A DNA stretch of 64,000 nucleotides. Origin: Ricordea florida. Lineage: Eukaryota > Cnidaria > Anthozoa > Corallimorpharia > Ricordeidae. The notes under the pieces were generated by a model. The model worked only from the letters and a program-made list of their open reading frames with translations. It ran no database searches and had not been told where the DNA came from. The position numbers and the translations under genes are program-made. Positions 40,134 to 48,559 of the stretch are shown here, in pieces. Location of the stretch: assembly GCA_949710005.1 (NCBI GenBank), contig OX453275.1, forward strand, positions 35,725,294-35,789,293, given 5' to 3'. Every line of letters starts with the position of its first letter. Position 1 is the first letter of the stretch.

Positions 40134-40760
40134 ATGGAAGAACTGAGAGAAAAAGTTCCTTTTCATTGCATTATAACAGGTCCAACAAATTGTGGAAAGA
40201 CAAAGTACCTCACGGATCAGCTCATAGGACCCTTCAAAAAAGTATTCGATTACATTGTTCTAATATGTCCAACTTATGCTAAAAATAAAACCTATCATAA
40301 ATTTGCTCACGGAGATAAACGTTTCTTAGTATTATCACCAGATGCTAGTAACAGCGATGAGATTAACGAGTTATTAACTGATTGTCAAACTTTGTTCTCT
40401 GGTACTAATACACTAATAATTTTAGACGACTGTGCTGTATCGAAAGATCTAAAGAAACGCTCGAACAAGTTTATAGATCTAGCATTCTCTGGAAGACATC
40501 ATGGATTATCAGTGTGGGTATTGACACAACAATTAACATCCATAGCAAAACCATTCCGTGAAACTGTAGCTTGTGTGGTTACATTCCATAATCCATCACA
40601 AAAGGGGATGAAGATTCTTTTCGAAGATTATGGAGGTGATTTAGACTCTGAAACTCGTAAAAAGTTTGTAGAAATGCTGAAAACTGAAAAATATTCTAGA
40701 CTCTGTTTGTGTTTACGTTATCCATTCCAATGTTATTTAGAGATTCCCGCGGTGATTTAA
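40134..40760 (+). CDS. Genome-packaging ATPase (A32/FtsK-HerA type)
   Basis: The 208-residue protein would drive DNA into capsids. Walker A is GPTNCGKT (residues 16-23) and Walker B is LIILDDCA (about 97-104). The downstream VWVLTQQL matches the sensor region of A32-like packaging ATPases. The frame is intact and starts 7 bases after the capsid-like gene. A TTAAAAGATG sequence overlaps the start codon. Confidence 0.88.
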   Translation: MEELREKVPFHCIITGPTNCGKTKYLTDQLIGPFKKVFDYIVLICPTYAKNKTYHKFAHGDKRFLVLSPDASNSDEINELLTDCQTLFSGTNTLIILDDCAVSKDLKKRSNKFIDLAFSGRHHGLSVWVLTQQLTSIAKPFRETVACVVTFHNPSQKGMKILFEDYGGDLDSETRKKFVEMLKTEKYSRLCLCLRYPFQCYLEIPAVI

Positions 40761-40791
40761 AAGAATCTATGTATTATTACAAAATTAAAAG

Positions 40792-41274
40792 ATGACAAGC
40801 GTTGAAGATTATATGGAAGAACAGCCAGAGGTCAAAGATGAGACCAAAGATAATGATGTTGAAATCAAACAAGAATCACTAGCTATTCTCGCATCTCTTG
40901 GGACTACAAAGGAATATTTAGGCGTTGAGATGAGTCTAGGTGATATAAAGAAACTCACGGCAAAAGAAGTTGAAAAATATTATAATCGCTACCAAGCAGT
41001 CTTAGGCAAGCAAGTTAGTAGTGGATTAGTAGAGTCAGCTCTTGAAGCAGCGTCTCATGTCATTTCTTACGTGGTTCCTGTAGATGACACCGAAGCTCTT
41101 AGCAAAGACTTACAGAACGATGAGTTGGTTAAGCGTGAACTGACAAACTTTATAGGTCTCTTGGTATTAAAAGGTGGAAGATTGGTAGCACTTGCTAGTG
41201 GGCTATTCCAGGTTGCTAAGCACATTAAAATCAACAAAATACAAGAAGAAGTTTCAAGTACTGAGAACAACTGA
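40792..41274 (+). CDS. Polinton-element protein, unrecognised, mostly helical
   Basis: 160 residues. The N-terminal 35 residues are acidic (EEQPEVKDETKDNDVEIKQE), and the rest is predicted helical, with one moderately hydrophobic stretch (FIGLLVLKGGRLVALASGLF, about 120-140). TTAAAAG immediately precedes the ATG. No known family is recognised. Its place between the packaging ATPase and small membrane proteins suggests a virion or assembly role. Confidence 0.7.
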   Translation: MTSVEDYMEEQPEVKDETKDNDVEIKQESLAILASLGTTKEYLGVEMSLGDIKKLTAKEVEKYYNRYQAVLGKQVSSGLVESALEAASHVISYVVPVDDTEALSKDLQNDELVKRELTNFIGLLVLKGGRLVALASGLFQVAKHIKINKIQEEVSSTENN

Positions 41275-41282
41275 TTTAAAGA
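41275..41282 (+). promoter_or_regulatory. Shared TTTAAAGA motif
   Basis: The motif lies 26 bases before the ATG at 41309 and overlaps the stop region of the previous gene. Confidence 0.55.
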
Positions 41283-41308
41283 TTCTTTACTATGGGAAAT
41301 AAATAATC

Positions 41309-41713
41309 ATGTCTGATGAAGTTGTTGAACAAATTACAATAGATCCCCCTCCTCCTAAAAATAAGAAAGCTGTTAAAGAGAAAGATCCCAAAAAGGTCGC
41401 TGCCGGTAAGAAACTAGCAGAATATAACAAAAGAGCCAAAGAAGCGTTAGCCAGGGAAATGAAACGTGAAGCTGAGACTAAACAGGAAGAAACCATAAAT
41501 GCAGAAGAAGAAACTACAAAGGCTTGGATTCCAGAGCTATCTTTTACTACTGTGTTATCTCTTGTTGGAATAGGGTTTACCGCAGTTGACATGTTTATGA
41601 GGTACTACAAAAACAGAAAACCACCAACCCAACCACCAACCTCAAATATTCCTACCCAACCACCACCCTCAAAGATTACTACCCAACCAACTCCTAAAAT
41701 AGTAATGCTCTGA
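41309..41713 (+). CDS. Polinton-element single-pass membrane protein with proline-rich tail
   Basis: 134 residues. A charged, Lys/Glu-rich helical N-terminal half (KKVAAGKKLAEYNKRAKEAL) is followed by one membrane helix (FTTVLSLVGIGFTAVDMFM, about 77-95) and a proline/threonine repeat tail (PTQPPTSNIPTQPPPSK). No family is recognised. It is preceded by TTTAAAGA at 41275. Confidence 0.7.
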   Translation: MSDEVVEQITIDPPPPKNKKAVKEKDPKKVAAGKKLAEYNKRAKEALAREMKREAETKQEETINAEEETTKAWIPELSFTTVLSLVGIGFTAVDMFMRYYKNRKPPTQPPTSNIPTQPPPSKITTQPTPKIVML

Positions 41714-41722
41714 GGAAAGTAG

Positions 41723-41730
41723 TTTAAAGA
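41723..41730 (+). promoter_or_regulatory. Shared TTTAAAGA motif
   Basis: TTTAAAGATTTT lies 24 bases before the ATG at 41755. Confidence 0.55.
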
Positions 41731-41754
41731 TTTTCTCTACCCACAATAAAAATC

Positions 41755-41973
41755 ATGTCAACTGAAAACAAACTTGTGAAAACTGTTACCGATTCAGCCG
41801 TCATTATCGGATTGGCTGCCGGTGTTGGATACGTAGCTAAAAAGGCTATGAAAGAATCATTTATCAACGACCCCTCCTCAAGTATTACAAACTATGCTAA
41901 ATGGGTTGCTGTCCTGTCCGGTAGTATGTACCTCAAAACTTATTTAGAAGATCAAAAGATTTTGCCAACTTAA
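41755..41973 (+). CDS. Polinton-element small membrane protein (72 aa)
   Basis: 72 residues with a hydrophobic helix near the N-terminus (SAVIIGLAAGVGYVAKKAM, about 13-31) and a second weaker one (YAKWVAVLSGSMYLKTYLE). No enzyme signature is seen. Such short two-helix proteins are plausible virion membrane or scaffold parts, but the function is unknown. Confidence 0.68.
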   Translation: MSTENKLVKTVTDSAVIIGLAAGVGYVAKKAMKESFINDPSSSITNYAKWVAVLSGSMYLKTYLEDQKILPT

Positions 41974-41976
41974 AGA
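41970..41976 (+). promoter_or_regulatory. Shared motif, variant TTAAAGA
   Basis: CTTAAAGATTTT lies 20 bases before the ATG at 41997 and overlaps the stop codon of the previous gene. Confidence 0.5.
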
Positions 41977-41996
41977 TTTTACATATTGACTAATAA

Positions 41997-42389
41997 ATGG
42001 CGACAATAGCAATGATGATTGGTGGAGCTATATTGAATGCGACTACCTTCGTTGGTGGCTCGTATCTTGCAAAATATCTCTCAGGTGATAACATAGATGC
42101 TGAGCGAATACGACACGATAAGGCAATAGAAAAATATCAAAAAGATTATGCCTCATACCAGGAAAAGAGACAGAATCTCATTGATTGGTACTCTCAACAG
42201 CAGGATTCTAAACACCGGGCTTCACAAAATATTTCGAATACCGATGAAGCTTTGAAATTGTATAGTCAGACACATGAACCAAAATTCTCTGATTATTATA
42301 GACCTAGTAGCAACCAAAAGATGGGTGAGATGGCATATGTAGGTGGTGGTATGCTGGCATTGGGTTATATGGCTAGTAAATTCTTTTAG
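41997..42389 (+). CDS. Polinton-element membrane protein with N- and C-terminal helices
   Basis: 130 residues. Hydrophobic segments lie at the start (TIAMMIGGAILNATTFVGGS) and the end (MAYVGGGMLALGYMASKFF) and flank a charged helical middle (HDKAIEKYQKDYASYQEKRQ). No family is recognised. It is preceded by TTAAAGA. Confidence 0.68.
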   Translation: MATIAMMIGGAILNATTFVGGSYLAKYLSGDNIDAERIRHDKAIEKYQKDYASYQEKRQNLIDWYSQQQDSKHRASQNISNTDEALKLYSQTHEPKFSDYYRPSSNQKMGEMAYVGGGMLALGYMASKFF

Positions 42390-42408
42390 GTAAGTGTGTA
42401 TGATAGGG

Positions 42409-42416
42409 TTTAAAGA
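42409..42416 (+). promoter_or_regulatory. Shared TTTAAAGA motif
   Basis: TTTAAAGATTTC lies 24 bases before the ATG at 42441. Confidence 0.55.
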
Positions 42417-42440
42417 TTTCTTACAGACAAGTAAAAAATC

Positions 42441-43580
42441 ATGGAAGAAGACCCAGAAATACCAGACTTCCCGGTTGATCTAGATGATGATGATGATGAT
42501 GAATTTATACCAATGACTTCCAGATCATCTAATAACGACACAGATGAGAGAACACCGCTACTTAGTGAGAAATATGATGAAAGGAGAGATGCACTGCAAT
42601 ATATCAAACGTATATTTCCCGATTTTAAACCTTTGGAATCCTCATTTACAGCAGAATGGGATAAGGATGGGAATTTGAAGGTTAAATTGAGTACTCAGAG
42701 TAATGCCGTAGAACATACATTGATTGATAAAGATGGGACAATCAATTATGATAAATTACCAAAAAATATTAAACAAGCTCTGGGTATTGATTATGAAACC
42801 ATGCTTGGAAGAAATGATAAGCTTAAGTCAAAGTTGGAGGAAGCAAATGAAAAGAATAAAGAATTGTATAATACCTCGTTGGGATTAAAAGCAACCACAG
42901 AAGTATATCCTCAGGAGATAGATCGCTATGTTGCTAAAGAAAAAGAGCTGCGTGAATTCATTGAGAAACAACAAGTAAGAATAGCGGAAAATGAAAGCTA
43001 TTTGGATACAGCTATTAAACAGAAGATAGAAGCTAAAACAGAGGCTGAGAAACTTTTGAGTGAATTGAATCGATACAAAGATGAACTCGACAAAAATAAG
43101 AAGGGGCTTTCCAATTTAAGAAAGGTAGAACAAAGTAGAGATCGATTAATCTCCAGGGTTAATGAATTGGAAGAGATGATGAGAAAGGAGATAATCTCAA
43201 ACGAAGATCAAATAACCGATCTCGAGAGACGAAACGAGTCCATAAGAGAAAGACTGCCATTAAGAGAGCGGGTAAAGGCCATCTTCAAAAAGTATGGGTT
43301 CACAGTCTTTGCCGTTGTGAGTGCTGTAGGTGTGGTCATTGGTGTTATCGTTTCTAATCTTTCTAAAGGTCTAACCAAATTGGGTAAAGGTGTTGGTAAC
43401 GGTTTGAAAGAGATTGGTAAGAAACTCGGTGAGATATTACCTGGAATGGTTGGAGCTATCGTGAGCTTTCTGTTCAAGACTGCCGGTGAGGTTATTGGAT
43501 TCTTAAGTAAAAATGCTTGGCTGCTGATAGTGGCTGTGGTTCTATATTTTGTGGAACAATTTAAAAAGAAGAGACGCTAA
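42441..43580 (+). CDS. Polinton-element coiled-coil protein with C-terminal membrane helices
   Basis: 379 residues. The N-terminus is very acidic (EEDPEIPDFPVDLDDDDDDE). A long coiled coil (about 115-275, rich in Glu/Lys with KLKSKLEEANEKNKEL) follows. Hydrophobic stretches come at about 290-310 (YGFTVFAVVSAVGVVIGVIV), a glycine-rich amphipathic part (SKGLTKLGKGVGNGLKEIGK) and a final helix (WLLIVAVVLYFVEQF), then a basic tail. The layout recalls a membrane-active virion or fusion-like protein. This is inference only, with no family recognised. Confidence 0.72.
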   Translation: MEEDPEIPDFPVDLDDDDDDEFIPMTSRSSNNDTDERTPLLSEKYDERRDALQYIKRIFPDFKPLESSFTAEWDKDGNLKVKLSTQSNAVEHTLIDKDGTINYDKLPKNIKQALGIDYETMLGRNDKLKSKLEEANEKNKELYNTSLGLKATTEVYPQEIDRYVAKEKELREFIEKQQVRIAENESYLDTAIKQKIEAKTEAEKLLSELNRYKDELDKNKKGLSNLRKVEQSRDRLISRVNELEEMMRKEIISNEDQITDLERRNESIRERLPLRERVKAIFKKYGFTVFAVVSAVGVVIGVIVSNLSKGLTKLGKGVGNGLKEIGKKLGEILPGMVGAIVSFLFKTAGEVIGFLSKNAWLLIVAVVLYFVEQFKKKRR

Positions 43581-43588
43581 GTAAAAAC

Positions 43589-43975
43589 ATGAATGATACA
43601 ACGTTTCTATCTATCACTATGCTAACTCCTGAAACAAGAATTTATCTGGATCCACCCTTAACCCAAGTAAAAGAGATAAAAATGCTACTTAGTTACATTC
43701 CTATAGCGTCGCCTAGAAATCCTATGTACTTAATGTGTGATCTTATAGAGCCAAAGTCTTCATATTCCAATTGTTGTAAACCCATCGGTGAAAATGTAGA
43801 ACTTAAACCCTCACAAGTACTCGCTGTTATTCCATCTCAAGAGCATCCTTGTTTAAGAATTCCACAAACCAAAAATCCGATCAACCACTTTACTTTGTGG
43901 ATTTTAGATAAAGATGGAAGAAAGGCTAACTTAAATAACGAACCTATCCGAATTCATTTAAAGATTTCCTGTTGA
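43589..43975 (+). CDS. Polinton-element small beta-rich protein (possible minor capsid or spike)
   Basis: 128 residues, mostly predicted strands, ending FTLWILDKDGRKANLNNEP then IRIHLKISC. The final alternating strand and the DKDG turn resemble the C-termini of small jelly-roll virion proteins. The assignment as a minor capsid protein is inference. It begins 9 bases after the previous stop. The next gene's TTTAAAGA lies within its last codons. Confidence 0.6.
   Translation: MNDTTFLSITMLTPETRIYLDPPLTQVKEIKMLLSYIPIASPRNPMYLMCDLIEPKSSYSNCCKPIGENVELKPSQVLAVIPSQEHPCLRIPQTKNPINHFTLWILDKDGRKANLNNEPIRIHLKISC
43957..43964 (+). promoter_or_regulatory. Shared TTTAAAGA motif inside the preceding gene's 3' end
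   Basis: TTTAAAGATTTC lies 20 bases before the ATG at 43985 and is part of the coding sequence of the previous gene, which argues for selection on the motif itself. Confidence 0.5.
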
Positions 43976-43984
43976 TTGTAACAA

Positions 43985-44581
43985 ATGGAAGACTACAATA
44001 GAATTTATCCACAAGTGCCTATGAATGTGGACCAAAATAATTTCAGACTTCAAAAATCGTGTGAAGTAGTACATAATCTTCAGAAGGAAATTAGACATTA
44101 TGAGGATGTTAGGAAAAAATACAATAGAGCGAGGGGGATATTTACTAAAATCAGTGTGGGTAGTGGGGTGGTTTCAGTTATCCTATCTGCAAGTGGACTA
44201 GGAACCTCTCTTACTGGTTTTGGTGCTATTGTTGGTATCCCGTTGGGAGCGGTGGGTGGTCTTTGTGGGGGAATATCGGTCGGATTCGGTGCGGCTTCTA
44301 AACGACTTTCACATAAAGTTAGTAAACACGAACAGACCGTTTCTCTGGCAAAAGCAAAAGTAAATACCATTCACGACTTGGTTTCAAAGGCACTGAAAGA
44401 TAATATCATCTCCGACCAAGAATTTTCGCTAATTTTATCAGAGTTGGACAAGTTTGAAAAACTAAAACTCGAAATCCGTCAAAAAAACCGGAAAGATACA
44501 GAAAAAAACTTAAATATGTCACAGATAAGGACAGAGGTTCGTGCGGAAATTTTAAAGGAGTTAACAGGTCCCGAACGTTGA
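43985..44581 (+). CDS. Polinton-element protein with glycine-rich hydrophobic core
   Basis: 198 residues. A basic helical N-terminal third is followed by a long Gly/Ile/Val/Ser-rich hydrophobic stretch (SVILSASGLGTSLTGFGAIV then GIPLGAVGGLCGGISVGFGA, about 60-100). The C-terminal half is charged and helical (HEQTVSLAKAKVNTIHDLVS, LSELDKFEKLKLEIRQKN). The glycine-zipper core is like those of membrane-inserting proteins. No family is assigned. Confidence 0.7.
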   Translation: MEDYNRIYPQVPMNVDQNNFRLQKSCEVVHNLQKEIRHYEDVRKKYNRARGIFTKISVGSGVVSVILSASGLGTSLTGFGAIVGIPLGAVGGLCGGISVGFGAASKRLSHKVSKHEQTVSLAKAKVNTIHDLVSKALKDNIISDQEFSLILSELDKFEKLKLEIRQKNRKDTEKNLNMSQIRTEVRAEILKELTGPER

Positions 44582-46116
44582 AATTTTCATTTGAGCGAAC
44601 GCCTGTAGGATGGAATTATGAGTTTGGTATTAGAAAAGAACGGTGTTGATTTAAAAACATCTTATTCTCAACATAAATAATAAAATGTTACTCAATGATT
44701 TCAGAAATAGGTATCCAAAAGCTGATCTCGGTCAATTCGTATTTGCAGCCGATCAATATGGAGGATACATTAGGTGGAAAGTTAATGGGACAACAATCAT
44801 GTCTTATGATGACCCCACTGGCAAAACATGGACCGAAGACCTATCACCCCGTTTGAAAAGACTGTTATGGAAAGATTTAGGATTGGACGATAATTCATTG
44901 AGTTCATTCCCAAAGAGTTTAACTATGACCAATCGCTCTTACTCAATACCTGCCATTGATTTTGATGACTTCACAAGTAATATCACAAAAATGCTGACCT
45001 CACTGGATATATACGTGTCCAATACGAAGAAATTCACCGCTAAGATGCGTAATGTTTTCACCTCCCAAGTTGTGACTTTCAATTTTGGTAAACAGAGTCG
45101 AAAATGGTTGAACGCCCCCGATATGAATTATTGGCCTCAGCAACTTAACTTTGCAGTGTGGTGCGCGACCTCTGGATGTGGAATAAGTCCTTTCGAGAGT
45201 CTCAACTATCCCAAAGTCGTGAGTAGCTTCATTAAGTTTCATGTCTACTTCACTATAAGACGAATACTGTATGAATTGAGTCTCCCTCTACCTGATGAGC
45301 AACCCTTTGTAATCAACAACAACCCTTACAGCAAAGTCGCATATCAACGATTGTGTGCTGAATTTGGCATCTCAAAAAACTCTGACTTTAGATGGAAAGG
45401 TGGTCGAAACGGAGGTTTGGGTGATATATTCATAGATTATGGTTCTGGATATCATGGAGCTGGTGGTGGATATCAAAATGTACATATGGTAAGGAACTAT
45501 GATAATGAAGCTGATCAGTGGCCTGGTGAAGGTGGTAAATTTGCTGATGATGGAGGTAAGAAAGAAAAGGGCAATCTCATCTCATTTATCCGTAATGATG
45601 ACTTTGCCGATTATAAATATGCCTGGTTTATTCCAACAAGCGGCTATGGACTCACTAAAGCTGGACTTGGTAGATTGAATAGATCTGTTGAAGCTTTTGT
45701 TTACTGCATATTGGGGGCGCAAGTTAACACTAGAAACTCGATTTCCGGTAGTGGTGGTGGAGCGATCGAGACTCAACAAGAATTCTTAGCCCTGTTTGAG
45801 AGTAGTGTTATCGAGAATGACATTTCGAGTTCGATCCAAAGGTATCAATTAGCTGTACAGGAAGCGAAATTACGGCTTGATTTAGCTATTGCTTCTGGTG
45901 TATGGCTAATGCCTAGTAATATGATAATCAACACTGAGAGCGTGACTGGTTTTAATAACAAACTTATGAAAGCTACTAGTGATATGAGTTTTGGAGTGAA
46001 TAATAGACCATTTCAAGGTTACCGACGCCATTTCGCCGGGGGTGCAAAACTATTGGGGCGAGCGCGCGGCCAAGCCTGAAAATGCTAATGGCGACACGGC
46101 CGACTAATCTGTTGTT

Positions 46117-47535
46117 ATGCCAAGCCACGCTCGTTGTGCAGTGGGATTTTGTGATAATGATAAAAGATATCCAGAACTCGCTTATGTTAGATCGCATGTG
46201 CAGAAATTGACTTATCACAAGTGGCCAGTTGACCCTAAACTTGCCGAAAAATGGCGCAAGCAAGTAGCGAAGACACGAGGTGATGTTTTCAACCCACCGC
46301 CTGGCGCTAGTGGGACCTTTGTCTGTTCAAATCATTTTCCTTTGGGGAGGAGAACCCCCGAAAACCCTGAAACTGACTTTCCATCGCTTTTTATGACTGT
46401 TTCCGATTATCTACAAAAGAGGTCGCCTAAGAAAAGGAAAGCAAACAAGTTACAAGAAGCTGGTGCTTTAAGGTACTTGCCTTTCAGCAGCAGCTCCAAA
46501 GATGATGATGAGAGCTCAAGTGACGATAATGAAGATTTGGAAACTGAGGTGGACTACTCTGTTTCAGTTCCTATGCAGTTTGAACAGCTAACCAGAGAAT
46601 TGGAAGTGAAGGTTTACACAGGTTTGCCGTCTACTGAAACATTTAAGTTCTTATTCGATTATTTAAGTGAAAAGGCTCGGTCAATGCAGTATTGGAGGGG
46701 AGAAAAACAGACAACTAAAGAGACACCTCAGTCTCCTTCTCCTTTTGAGTTGGCAACTGGTTTTACTAAAGGACGACCAGGTCCTGAAAGAAAGCTCAGA
46801 CTGCAGCAAGAATTTCTACTGACGTTAATGAAACTAAGACTAGCTCTTTTAACTACTGATTTGGCATTTAGGTTCCACGTGTCAGCTACCACTGTCAGCA
46901 GTATTTTCATTACATGGGTTAAGCTCATGTCTAAGGAACTGTCAGTGTTAATCGTGTGGCCTAGTCGTCAACAGGTCAAGAAAACTCTCCCGTTATGTTT
47001 TAGGAAGCTGTACCCCAAAGTAAGATGTATTATTGACTGCTTCGAGTGCTTCACAGAAACCCCTAGTGGACTTGATTTGGCAGCAACCCTATGGAGTGAA
47101 TATAAGCATCACTACACATTCAAAGTGCTTGTTGCAATTACTCCAAATGGAGCTATTTCATATGTTTCACCATGTTATGGAGGAAGGGCATCTGATATTT
47201 TTGTGGTGAGAAACAGTGGATTTTTGAACATGATTGAACCCTATGATGAAGTCATGGCAGACAGAGGGTTTAAGATCAGAGAAGACTTGATGATGCACAT
47301 GGCAACACTATGCATACCACCGAGCTGTGCATCATCTATGCAGCTGTTACCAAGGGATGTTAAAGAAACATCAAACATTGCAAATGTCCGGATCTATGTG
47401 GAGCAAGCCATCGGACGGCTTAAAGTTTTTCTCCTCTTAAAGAATGAATTGCCTATCACTCTGCTTCCCCTGGCTGATGACATTGTTCGTGTCTGCTGCA
47501 CATTATGTAATTTGCTCCCACCTCTCTGTGTCTAA
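46117..47535 (+). CDS. THAP-domain DDE transposase (ISL2EU type)
   Basis: 472 residues. The N-terminal zinc finger is THAP-like: C-x-VGFC, YHKWPVDPKLAEKW, FVCSNHF (residues 1-about 90). A middle acidic linker follows. The catalytic part is of the DDE_Tnp_4 kind: D in CIIDCFECF (about 307), D in VMADRGFK (about 379) and E in IYVEQAIGRLK (about 430). Intact. It would bind the terminal repeats and catalyse excision and insertion. Confidence 0.88.
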   Translation: MPSHARCAVGFCDNDKRYPELAYVRSHVQKLTYHKWPVDPKLAEKWRKQVAKTRGDVFNPPPGASGTFVCSNHFPLGRRTPENPETDFPSLFMTVSDYLQKRSPKKRKANKLQEAGALRYLPFSSSSKDDDESSSDDNEDLETEVDYSVSVPMQFEQLTRELEVKVYTGLPSTETFKFLFDYLSEKARSMQYWRGEKQTTKETPQSPSPFELATGFTKGRPGPERKLRLQQEFLLTLMKLRLALLTTDLAFRFHVSATTVSSIFITWVKLMSKELSVLIVWPSRQQVKKTLPLCFRKLYPKVRCIIDCFECFTETPSGLDLAATLWSEYKHHYTFKVLVAITPNGAISYVSPCYGGRASDIFVVRNSGFLNMIEPYDEVMADRGFKIREDLMMHMATLCIPPSCASSMQLLPRDVKETSNIANVRIYVEQAIGRLKVFLLLKNELPITLLPLADDIVRVCCTLCNLLPPLCV

Positions 47536-48559
47536 TAATATTATTTGTATGTGTGTGGATAAACAGGGTTAGGCAGGCATGATAGCACTGCCACAATTTC
47601 CCCCCCCCCCCCACCCCGTACTAACAGGGCTCATAACAGGGCACAGCCTAGCATCCAAGCTACTTTGGAAGGTAACTATATGTATTTTTTTTTTCAGGAA
47701 ATGTGTCTAGATTTGATCACATGGAGAACATTTCAACCATTAAAAGATTTAGTAGCCATGCATTAAGGCGGGGGCACACCTGAAGTCTGTTTTACCGCCA
47801 CTTTTTTCCCGTTTTAATAATTCCCAAAACCCTCAGCTCATCTCACAAAGCTATGCTTAGTGGTGTTTTGTACATTTTTGGGTGATTTTGGGGGATGTTC
47901 GGGAAGAGATAGTTTTCCTCAAAGGATTAGTAAAATTTGGAGAAATAAGAAATATTACAGATTTAATGTGATCTTTAAATTCTAAAAATGTGATCTTTAA
48001 AAATTAGTAGATGGACACCCAAACAGTCCGGACAACCTGGGGTGCTCTTGCATGGGGGTCAACTGTCTGGTGGTGTTCCAAAAAATATTTTCTTTCTTCT
48101 ATCCTGTCTTCAAACTTCTTAAAATTTCACTCAAATTCATGTTTACCCCCACCTTAATAAATAAATTTATTAAACTCAACAAAATTAAGAAAAAACTCAG
48201 CTAACTCTGAATTCTTATTTTCTCAACAAAGTCAGATCAAGTAATGTGGGGCAATTTGGTAGAAAAAGTGCATTATTGACCAACTAGTGGCTTATTAACT
48301 TTTCTTGCATTTTAAATTTTATGCTTTTGCATAATTATGCAAAGCGTTTATCCAAACAAACTGTTTCATTTTTTCATCCCTTATATACATAAACACCAAC
48401 TATTTTTACAATTATCAAAATTTAGAAAAAAAAAATTTCATCAGAGAAATTAGAGTTCTTTCATTGTAACTTAAACAAATGCTGCTATTACAAAAAAGCT
48501 GGACAGATCAGTTAGGAGAATTTGTACGTCAATGTTAAACAATGTTAAGCCTTTTATGG
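47536..48559. other. Spacer between the two convergent ISL2EU genes
   Basis: No gene was found. It holds a C-run at about 47600-47613 and AT-rich sequence. It presumably contains the 3' ends of both convergent transcripts. Confidence 0.5.
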
